Of a stretch of DNA of 13,464 nt, positions 1 through 6,165 are shown piece by piece. The notes under the pieces were generated by a model. That model was given only the letters and a program-made list of their open reading frames with translations. It did no database searches and was not told the DNA's origin. The translations under genes were made by a program, and so were the position numbers. The stretch comes from an uncultured Eubacteriales bacterium. GTDB taxonomy: Bacteria; Bacillota; Clostridia; Oscillospirales; Oscillospiraceae. The stretch covers positions 1 through 13,464 of the forward strand of contig CAJKSU010000061.1 of assembly GCA_905202605.1 (NCBI GenBank), given 5' to 3'. Within the stretch, counting starts at the first letter, position 1; each line of letters starts with the position of its first letter.

Positions 1-94
1 AACCCTGTGTTGGCCTTCATCCAGCGTTTCATCCCCAGACTTCTGGACGGATTTTGACATGCAACTTCTGTCTGGGCAAGTTTCGCCGATTTCG

Positions 95-123
95 TTGACA
101 TTGAAAACGTCCTTCGCTACAAT
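95..123 (+). promoter_or_regulatory. Sigma-A promoter of the first solute-binding protein gene
   Basis: A -35 box TTGACA (95-100) and a -10 box TACAAT (118-123) are separated by exactly 17 bases, so 11 of 12 positions match the sigma-70/sigma-A consensus. Transcription would start near 130, giving a leader of about 55 bases before the ATG at 185. An inverted repeat AGAATT (152-157) / AATTCT (163-168) lies in the leader and could be an operator. Another, CCCAGAC (34-40) / GTCTGGG (70-76), lies just upstream of the -35. Neither dyad is assigned to a regulator. Confidence 0.75.
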
Positions 124-170
124 GCGAGTGTATTCGAGTACGGGAAAAATGAGAATTCTGAAAATTCTAC

Positions 171-176
171 AGGAGG
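171..176 (+). promoter_or_regulatory. Ribosome binding site that fixes the start at 185
   Basis: AGGAGG at 171-176 sits 8 bases before the ATG at 185 and only 4 before an out-of-frame ATG at 181. The spacing, and the signal peptide encoded in the 185 frame, select 185. Confidence 0.8.
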
Positions 177-184
177 TTTTATGA

Positions 185-1960
185 ATGAAAAAGAGACTTC
201 TCGCCATGTTGCTTGCAGCTATGATGCTGGTTTCCCTGCTTTCTGGCTGCGGTGGAACATCCAGTGAAGCGGCTTCGGCTGAAAAAAGCACGGCAGCGTC
301 CGCGTCGGAGCCAGGAGTCCAGTCTGAGGCAGCACCCACCAATGACGATGCAGTTACCAGTGCGGCAGTGTCCGCAGCGGAATCCACAGAGAAAACCGAA
401 GCGCTGGCACCCGGCAGCTATCCGGTTACGCTCCCCATTTCCGATGATAGAATCGAGCTGGACTGGTATACCGGCGACATCGGCTATCTCTGGTCCATGA
501 TGGATGATATCAGCGAAAACATCACCCTGCAGGAGTTGGAAAAGCGCACAAACGTCCATATCAACTGGACCTTTGCAGACTTTGACGGCAGCCAGTGTGC
601 TCTGATGATCGCGTCCGGTGACTGGTGCGACGTCATCGACAATGCCAACCAGCAGTATCCCGGCGGCATTCAGGCGGGTGTCAACGACGGCGTATTCCTG
701 CACCTGACCGATGCGATCAACGACTATATGCCCAATTATAAGGCCTATCTGGACGAGGATGAGGTGCTGCTCCGAAACTGCACGGATTTGGACGGCAACA
801 TCAACTTCATTTCCAAGATCTATAAGGACAACGCTCCCGTTATGTGGGGTCCCATGATTCGGGCCGACTGGGCCGAGGAGTTGGGCTACGACGTCAGCGA
901 TATCACCACCTATGACGATTGGCACAACGTGATGATGGACATGAAGCAGGAGTATAACATGGGTAATGGCGTACTCCGGCTGCTCAACTCCGGCGTGAAC
1001 ATTTATGGCGGTATGACCTACGGCTACGGCGTAAACGGTCAGCTTTGGGTCAGCGACAATGAATATCCCCTCTATGCTCAGGAGGGAACCGTAAAGATGG
1101 CAACGGTAGAGAATGGCTTCCGGGATTACCTCAAGATGATGCATCAGTGGTATGAGGACGGTCTGATCACCACCGACTTCCTGAGCATCAGCGACCGCAA
1201 CATGTTTGACGCCGGTGAGGCAACCGGTGACTACGGTATCTTCTACGGCAATGTCAACCACATCCCCAACCTCTACGGTCAGGCCGAGGACGAGAATTTC
1301 GCAATTGCGCCTTTGACCGAGCCTACCATCAACAAGGGCGATCAGGTGATGTTCTCTGGCAGCACCTACAGCCGCTTCTCCGACAACAGTCTGGCGATTC
1401 TGGCGGATACTGAGTATCTGGAGGAAATCTGCCGTTTTACCGACTACCTGTTCTCCGACGAGGGCGCGACCCTGATGAACTACGGCATCGAGGGCACCAG
1501 CTATGACGTGGTGGACGGCGAGATCGTGCTCAACAAGGACTGGTTTGATGACTGTCCGAATATGCCCCGAGCAGGCAACTATAATGACGTTCGCACCGGC
1601 ATGCTGGGCGCAGGTATCTATACCTGTCTGCTGGATTACTTCGGCTTCTACAACAACTACTATACAGAGGTTCAGAAGGAAACCCAGACCGTATGGGTCA
1701 GCAATGCTCCCGCAACGCTGGCGGAGTCCTGGGAGATGCCCACCTATGTGACCAACTACATCTCCGTGGATGACAACACTACTGCCAACACCCATCTGAC
1801 GGATATCGGTACCTATATCAGCGAAATGATCCCTGCATTCATTCTTGGCCAGAAGGACATCGACGCAGAGTGGGATGCCTTTGTAGAAAAGCAGTACAAT
1901 ATGGGGCTACAGACTGTTCTGGATATTTATCAGGCAGGCTACGATGCATATTGGGCATAA
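185..1960 (+). CDS. Extracellular solute-binding lipoprotein (LplA/YtcQ-like, ABC family 1 type)
   Basis: A 591-residue protein likely to be a membrane-anchored ligand receptor of an ABC importer, acting on the outer face of the cytoplasmic membrane. Residues 1-21 form a lipoprotein signal peptide (MKKR, hydrophobic core, lipobox LLSGC) with Cys22 as the lipidation site. An Ala/Ser/Glu-rich linker of about 55 residues follows, then the binding domain from about residue 76. Segments such as LEKRTNVHINW, MIASGDWCDVI and ITTYDDWHNV are characteristic of the long LplA/YtcQ-type proteins, usually annotated as binding proteins for oligosaccharide-type ligands. It is clearly paralogous to the lipoprotein at 7474-9231. 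It heads a probable two-gene operon with the flavoprotein at 2036, 75 bases downstream. No permease or ATPase lies in the window, so transporter partners are elsewhere or absent. The ligand is unknown; linkage to redox enzymes means the usual sugar assumption should be treated with caution. Confidence 0.88.
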   Translation: MKKRLLAMLLAAMMLVSLLSGCGGTSSEAASAEKSTAASASEPGVQSEAAPTNDDAVTSAAVSAAESTEKTEALAPGSYPVTLPISDDRIELDWYTGDIGYLWSMMDDISENITLQELEKRTNVHINWTFADFDGSQCALMIASGDWCDVIDNANQQYPGGIQAGVNDGVFLHLTDAINDYMPNYKAYLDEDEVLLRNCTDLDGNINFISKIYKDNAPVMWGPMIRADWAEELGYDVSDITTYDDWHNVMMDMKQEYNMGNGVLRLLNSGVNIYGGMTYGYGVNGQLWVSDNEYPLYAQEGTVKMATVENGFRDYLKMMHQWYEDGLITTDFLSISDRNMFDAGEATGDYGIFYGNVNHIPNLYGQAEDENFAIAPLTEPTINKGDQVMFSGSTYSRFSDNSLAILADTEYLEEICRFTDYLFSDEGATLMNYGIEGTSYDVVDGEIVLNKDWFDDCPNMPRAGNYNDVRTGMLGAGIYTCLLDYFGFYNNYYTEVQKETQTVWVSNAPATLAESWEMPTYVTNYISVDDNTTANTHLTDIGTYISEMIPAFILGQKDIDAEWDAFVEKQYNMGLQTVLDIYQAGYDAYWA

Positions 1961-1973
1961 GAGCCCCCAGCCC

Positions 1974-2006
1974 GGCAGGGAGATGGAAGACATCCATTTC
2001 CCTGCC
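1974..2006 (+). promoter_or_regulatory. Intercistronic stem-loop between the lipoprotein and flavoprotein genes
   Basis: Arms at 1974-1987 and 1993-2006 pair over 14 positions (one G-T) around a 5-base loop. No T-run follows, so it is not a standard intrinsic terminator. Its position just after the stop of the first gene fits an mRNA-stabilising or partial-termination element that would keep binding protein in excess over the downstream enzyme. No separate promoter is visible between the genes. Confidence 0.6.
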
Positions 2007-2022
2007 TCCGCAATCTGAAATT

Positions 2023-2027
2023 AGGAG
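2023..2027 (+). promoter_or_regulatory. Ribosome binding site favouring the start at 2036
   Basis: AGGAG at 2023-2027 is only 2 bases from an ATG at 2030 but 8 bases from an in-frame ATG at 2036. The spacing supports 2036, making the protein two residues shorter than the longest frame. Confidence 0.65.
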
Positions 2028-2035
2028 CAATGTCT

Positions 2036-3982
2036 ATGGAAACGAAATTCCCCACCCTGTTATCCCCACTGGTCATTGGCAAGTATGTGGTAAAGAACCG
2101 CATGGAATCCGCCAATGCCATCCCCCATTTCCTGCAAAGTGCTGAAACCTATCCTGCGCCGGATACCATCACCTATTATGAGGATCTGGCAAAAAGCGGT
2201 GCAGCAATTGTTACAGTCAGTCCCTATTTCGGCAAAAAGGAAATTCAGCGGAAAGCGCCTTTGGGGGACGTATGCCGCTATCCCGTCTTTGACCGGGATG
2301 ACCCTTCTGTAGAAAACTATATGTCCCAAATTGCAGAAATCATTAAATTCTATGGCGCCATGCCCTGTATCGGCGTTCGCCCTGATGAGCCGCCCGGCTA
2401 TAACGTGGTAGGCGGAAAAGTGGCTTGGGATCAGCACGAAGAAGCCGAAGAAGGCAAGGAAATCTCCGAAGCGCAGATCGAGGCCATGGTGGAGGATATC
2501 CGGGATCGGGTTCGTTACCTCCATCGGAACGGCTTCCAGATGGCGTCCATTCCGCTGGCCTACGGCTGCTGTATGGCGTCCCGGTTCATGAACAGGAACC
2601 TGAATACCAGAACGGACAAATTCGGCGGAAGTCTGGAAAATCGCTGCCGCATGGCGGTGATGGAGTGCAGAGCGGTGAAGGAAACCTGTCCGGATGTCCT
2701 GCTGGAGATCATCGTCAGCGGCGAGATGCCCGGTATGAGTCAGGAGGAAACCATCGAGTTTGCAAAGATTGTGGAGCCTTATGTGGATGTGGTGCAGATC
2801 CGTGCAGATACCTGCATGAACAGTCATCCCACAGGCTTTAACTCTTCGCGGGAAAACTATCTGGTCATTCCCTATGCCAAGGCTATGAAGGACGCCGGAA
2901 TTCAGGCGAAGATCGAGGTGGTAGGCGGCTTCCACAACCCGGAGCATATGGAGCGCTTTTTGGCAGAGGGAACCTGCGACCTGATCTCCATGGGTCGCTC
3001 CTGGATTTGTGACCCGGAGTATGGGAAGAAAATCTTCTCTGGCAATACCGAGGATATCATTCCCTGCGTTCGCTGCAACAAGTGCCACGTGCAGAACGAA
3101 ACCGGTCCGTGGCTGAATGTCTGCTCGGTCAATCCCATCCATGGCCTCCGGGCAAGGATCAGCCACATGGTGGATCCCTCCGGCCTGAAAAAGCGGGTGG
3201 CGGTGATCGGCGGTGGTCCTGCGGGCATGATGGCAGCGCTGACCGCGGTGAAGCAGGGGCATACCGTGGATCTCTATGAAAAGAAGGATCATCTGGGCGG
3301 TCAGCTGTGTCATGCGGACTATAGCTCCTTTAAGTGGCCCCTGAAGGACTATAAAGAGTGGCTGATCCATCAATGCGAGAAAAACGGCGTTCGGATTCAC
3401 CTGAACACGGTGATCTCCCCGGAGGAGCTGAAGGCCATGGGCTATGATGTGGTGTTTGCGGCGCTGGGCGTTCAGCCCAATCGGCTCCCGATCCCCGGCA
3501 TCGACGGGGAGAACGTGACCTTTGCGCTGGATGTCTACGGCAGGCAGGAGCAGCTGGGGCAGAACGTTGTGGTCATAGGCGGTGCGGAAACCGGCACGGA
3601 AACTGCGCTGTACCTGAGCGAATGCGGACATACCGTTACCGTTCTCTCCCGTCAAAGCGAGATTGCCCCGGACTGTGACCGGATCCACTATCGTGAGGTG
3701 GTTCTGGACGCCTGCGCCGAGGCAAAGAACTTCCGCTTTATTTTGAATGCCGCCACAAAGGAAATTCGCCCGGACGGCGTGGTATATGCGGACAAGGACG
3801 GTGTTCTGCATACGGTTCCGGCGGACAGCGTGGTGGTATCCGGCGGAAGCCTGCCCCTGCAGGCGGAGGCGCTGCGCTACAGCGGCTGCGCACCGGAGTT
3901 TAAGCTGCTGGGCGACTGCAATATCCCGTCCAATATGCAGGCAGCGCTACGGAGCGGGTTCGCAGCGGCGTCGCTGATCTAG
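2036..3982 (+). CDS. Old Yellow Enzyme-type NAD(P)H:flavin oxidoreductase with iron-sulfur and FAD/NAD domains (dienoyl-CoA reductase / BaiCD-like)
   Basis: A 648-residue cytoplasmic flavoprotein with the layout of 2,4-dienoyl-CoA reductase, BaiCD/BaiH and related enoate reductases. Residues 1-340 form an FMN TIM barrel, with KNRM near 20 and the signature TRTDKFGGSLENR at 191-203. Four cysteines at 344, 347, 350 and 363 should bind a 4Fe-4S cluster. Residues 387-648 form a pyridine-nucleotide/FAD module (GGGPAG 392-397, Glu415 at the end of the second strand, second glycine motif GGAETG 515-520, GDC near 627). Such enzymes pass electrons from NAD(P)H through FAD and the cluster to FMN and reduce activated C=C bonds. 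Two oddities: the usual HxxH/N-G-Y active-site segment reads PLAYGCC at 173-179, and cluster spacing is CxxCxxCx12C rather than CxxCxxxCx11C. The substrate may therefore be unusual. It is the second gene of the operon starting at 185. Its stop codon coincides with the left end of a repeat element. Confidence 0.88.
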   Translation: METKFPTLLSPLVIGKYVVKNRMESANAIPHFLQSAETYPAPDTITYYEDLAKSGAAIVTVSPYFGKKEIQRKAPLGDVCRYPVFDRDDPSVENYMSQIAEIIKFYGAMPCIGVRPDEPPGYNVVGGKVAWDQHEEAEEGKEISEAQIEAMVEDIRDRVRYLHRNGFQMASIPLAYGCCMASRFMNRNLNTRTDKFGGSLENRCRMAVMECRAVKETCPDVLLEIIVSGEMPGMSQEETIEFAKIVEPYVDVVQIRADTCMNSHPTGFNSSRENYLVIPYAKAMKDAGIQAKIEVVGGFHNPEHMERFLAEGTCDLISMGRSWICDPEYGKKIFSGNTEDIIPCVRCNKCHVQNETGPWLNVCSVNPIHGLRARISHMVDPSGLKKRVAVIGGGPAGMMAALTAVKQGHTVDLYEKKDHLGGQLCHADYSSFKWPLKDYKEWLIHQCEKNGVRIHLNTVISPEELKAMGYDVVFAALGVQPNRLPIPGIDGENVTFALDVYGRQEQLGQNVVVIGGAETGTETALYLSECGHTVTVLSRQSEIAPDCDRIHYREVVLDACAEAKNFRFILNAATKEIRPDGVVYADKDGVLHTVPADSVVVSGGSLPLQAEALRYSGCAPEFKLLGDCNIPSNMQAALRSGFAAASLI

Positions 3983-4142
3983 GGCAACACCGCAAAGTGC
4001 GCCTTCGGATTTTGATGGATCTTTTTCGCCAGAAATTCGTTTGAAAACCTTGAAATACACAGAGTAATCCTACGGTTTTACACCTTGTGCTGCTGAAAAA
4101 CTCGCGTCAGGCTCTCTTGCCGATTTGTGCGGTATTGCCTTA
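3980..4142. repeat. Inverted-repeat (MITE-like) element, copy 1
   Basis: The left end GGGCAACACCGCA (from 3982) and the reverse complement of the right end, AGGCAATACCGCA (to 4140), match at 11 of 13 positions. TA dinucleotides flank both ends (3980-3981 and 4141-4142), as expected for an IS630/mariner-like target duplication. The interior has no credible gene. The copy abuts the flavoprotein gene so closely that the TAG stop (3980-3982) is formed by the flanking TA plus the first base of the element. The right half resembles copy 3, sharing AACCTTGAAATRCACAGAG. Confidence 0.7.
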
Positions 4143-4190
4143 GTTTTTGGATGCGCGTTACATAGCATGATATCGTTGTACTAAAACCGA

Positions 4191-4224
4191 AAAGCCGCTG
4201 ATTTCGCAAGAAATCAGCGGCTTT
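4191..4224 (-). terminator. Perfect 15-bp hairpin with GCAA tetraloop, probable terminator
   Basis: Arms 4191-4205 and 4210-4224 pair perfectly over 15 bases around GCAA, a GNRA-type tetraloop closed by C-G. Read on the minus strand, the stem ends in TTT followed by TCGGTTTTAG, a passable U-rich tail. On the plus strand the tail is only CTTT. It could end minus-strand transcripts from the flavoprotein at 4657-6132, although 430 bases downstream, or act in both directions. It lies between repeat copies 1 and 2 and is not part of them. Confidence 0.5.
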
Positions 4225-4278
4225 GGTGCGGCAGGCTGCCCTGTTTGCCTTTTTCGGGATCGTATGATAAAATAAATC

Positions 4279-4443
4279 TAAGGCAACACCGCAAAATGTG
4301 TCGCCGGTCTTCAGTTGATCTTTTCCGCCGGAAATGCGTTATTTTTTCTTCCCATACACAAAGTATGCCTGCGAAAAACTGCCTTTTTCCGACGAAGAAT
4401 CTCAAACTGAATCCTCGTCGCCATTTTATGCGGTATTACCCTA
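4279..4443. repeat. Inverted-repeat (MITE-like) element, copy 2
   Basis: The left end is AGGCAACACCGCA (from 4281). The right end, read in reverse complement, is GGGTAATACCGCA, matching at 10 of 13 positions. TA flanks both ends, and the right TA (4442-4443) is shared with copy 3. The first 39 or so bases are identical to copy 3, while the interior differs from copies 1 and 3. Short open frames across it are by-products of the repeat, not genes. Confidence 0.7.
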
Positions 4444-4607
4444 AGGCAACACCGCAAAATGTGTCGCCGGTCTTCAGTTGACCATTTCCGCTGGAAATTC
4501 ATTTGTAAAACCTTGAAATGCACAGAGCATTCCTGTGGGTTAACACCTTTTCTGACGGAAAAATATCCCGGCAGATTCTCTTGCTGATTTATACGGTATT
4601 TCTCCAA
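4442..4607. repeat. Inverted-repeat (MITE-like) element, copy 3
   Basis: The left end is identical to copy 2 (AGGCAACACCGCAAAATG from 4444). The right half follows copy 1 (AACCTTGAAATGCACAGAG and an ending ACGGTATT). The right terminus, near ACGGTATTTCTCC (to 4605), is degenerate and lacks the flanking TA, so the end is approximate. Its mosaic of copy 2-like left and copy 1-like right ends suggests either recombination between copies or separate subfamilies. Confidence 0.65.
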
Positions 4608-4656
4608 GTTAAACAGTTTGAACGGTATACGTTTGAGGGGGCCAAATACAGCAGAA

Positions 4657-6132
4657 TCAGCGTTTTAACAGCAGGGCAACGTGCTTGCCTGCAAACCGAC
4701 CAGAATTGAGCGCAAACGATGATGTGTTTCCACAGAGATAGAAAGGATAAGCACCGCCATAGATCGTGTTTGCGTCATTGCCGGCTGCATACAATCCCGC
4801 AATGGGTTGGCCATCTTTATTGAGCACCTGTGCATGTTCGTTGATGGTAACACCACCAAGTCCGCCATAGGTATCGCAGAAGAACCTTGCTCCATAGTAA
4901 CGCGGTCCGGTAATTTTACGGAGATATCGGGGTGACTTGTGGAAAATAGAGTCCTCATGAGCCTCGCAGGCGGCGTTATACTCTGTGATGGTTTCCTTGA
5001 GCGCTTCTAACGGCAGATTTGCCTGCTGTGCAAATTCCTCCAGAGTGTCTGCCATAAAGAAGTCGCAGCAGCCGCTGTCTCGGGCATCCTGAATGATTTT
5101 AGTCATGGGAATACCGTTGAATCGCTCAAATGGTTCCGGTTCGCGTTTCACGTCACTGGGATCAGCGGGAGGCGGGCCAGAGGGATGGTCTTTTTCCTCC
5201 TGCAGAAATGCCTGATACATTTCCTCATCCAGCAGAGATACGGCACAGCCGCCCAACTGGCGATGGACAGCGTTCCCGGTATAGCCAGGATTGCTGCAAA
5301 GATCCTCCCGCATGAAACGGCGACCATTCTGATTGACCATCAAATTGACTGGCTGCCGCAGGCAGGAAAGAGCAGGCGCTGTCCCCAATGGCCCGCCGTA
5401 GCCGGAGGTGAGTCCTACATAGGTGTCCATCATCATGGGACTTTTTGCACCGCCGGCATCCCATACCAAATGAAGACCGTCGCCACTGTTGATGGACATG
5501 TCGAAGGTGTACATAATGTCTACTCCCTGTGTGTAGCCCACCTGCTTTACCATATCACGATTTCCCGCAAAGCCGCCGCCTGCTACCAAAACGGCTTTCG
5601 CATGTACAAGGATCGGCGTTTGACTTTCGTCCAGTCCCTCAAAGCCGGTTACCGTTCCGGATTCCTGAATCAGACGCTGCGCACGGGTATGAAAATAGAA
5701 TTCCACACCAAGCTTTTTAGCATTTTCCTCTAAAACAGCAGTGATCTTTTTTCCACGGATGTTGTGCTGGGTGGCTTTCCCGCCCTTATAGTAGGCAGAG
5801 ACAGAATCGAACTGAACTCCCAGCTTGCTGAGCCAGTCAATGGTTTCCGCAGACTGGTTGATATAAGTACTCACCAGACGGGCATCCGTGGTCCAGTGCG
5901 TAAATTCCATCATATATTCAAACGCCTGCTGCCGGGTTAGATCCACAAAGGAACGCTCCTGCAGTTGGCTTTCTACCGCAAAGGGACCGATTCCACCCTC
6001 CCGGAGGCCGCCGACTTTTCCGGTCTTTTCAAATACAGCGGTTTTAATTCCGGACTGTGCGGCTTGAACCGCAGCAGAAAGTCCGGCGGGGCCTGCGCCA
6101 ATAATGGCAAAATCGCATGTTATTTCTTTCAT
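4657..6132 (-). CDS. FAD-dependent oxidoreductase of the fumarate reductase / ketosteroid dehydrogenase superfamily (FAD_binding_2)
   Basis: A 491-residue soluble flavoprotein. An N-terminal Rossmann motif (GAGPAG 12-17, Glu35 for FAD ribose) is followed by the second FAD segment VLVAGGGFAGN at 181-191, the family block VNQNGRRFMRED at 266-277, and the C-terminal FAD block GLYAAGN at 446-452. There is no signal peptide, heme motif or FMN-binding domain, so unlike periplasmic flavocytochrome c it should act in the cytoplasm. It would add or remove hydrogen at a C-C bond. The Arg and His residues used by fumarate reductase appear to be absent, and the capping region reads YPFYLCGNT at 462-470, so it is probably not a fumarate reductase. 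AAGGAG (6141-6146) lies 8 bases before the ATG. It diverges from the AraC-type gene with 33 bp between starts, which makes control by that regulator likely. The substrate is unknown. Confidence 0.85.
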   Translation of the reverse strand: MKEITCDFAIIGAGPAGLSAAVQAAQSGIKTAVFEKTGKVGGLREGGIGPFAVESQLQERSFVDLTRQQAFEYMMEFTHWTTDARLVSTYINQSAETIDWLSKLGVQFDSVSAYYKGGKATQHNIRGKKITAVLEENAKKLGVEFYFHTRAQRLIQESGTVTGFEGLDESQTPILVHAKAVLVAGGGFAGNRDMVKQVGYTQGVDIMYTFDMSINSGDGLHLVWDAGGAKSPMMMDTYVGLTSGYGGPLGTAPALSCLRQPVNLMVNQNGRRFMREDLCSNPGYTGNAVHRQLGGCAVSLLDEEMYQAFLQEEKDHPSGPPPADPSDVKREPEPFERFNGIPMTKIIQDARDSGCCDFFMADTLEEFAQQANLPLEALKETITEYNAACEAHEDSIFHKSPRYLRKITGPRYYGARFFCDTYGGLGGVTINEHAQVLNKDGQPIAGLYAAGNDANTIYGGAYPFYLCGNTSSFALNSGRFAGKHVALLLKR

Positions 6133-6165
6133 AAAATCAACTCCTTGTATAAATGAGGTGTAGCT

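Noticed and set aside
1..60. A plus-strand frame open from the edge to a TGA at 55-57 (18 codons), and an antisense frame starting at 60 that runs off the left edge beginning MSKSVQKSGDE.
   Set aside because: Both are too short to judge and they are antisense to each other. Neither has a good ribosome site or recognisable motif; the sequence to the left is needed.
179..1795. A 538-codon minus-strand open frame antisense to the first lipoprotein gene.
   Set aside because: It has low-complexity Val/Ile/His-rich composition typical of antisense frames of GC-biased genes. The plus frame has a promoter, ribosome site, lipobox and family motifs.
2060..3811. A 583-codon minus-strand open frame antisense to the OYE-type gene.
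   Set aside because: It is a shadow of codon bias. The plus frame carries FMN, cysteine-cluster and FAD motifs.
4214..4607. Two minus-strand frames sharing the peptide STEDRRHILRCCLR.
   Set aside because: The shared peptide simply reflects the identical left ends of repeat copies 2 and 3. No start signals or homology.
6148..6153. TATAAA as a -10 box for the regulator gene.
   Set aside because: A start of transcription about 7 bases later would leave out the ribosome site at 6155-6160, and there is no suitable -35.
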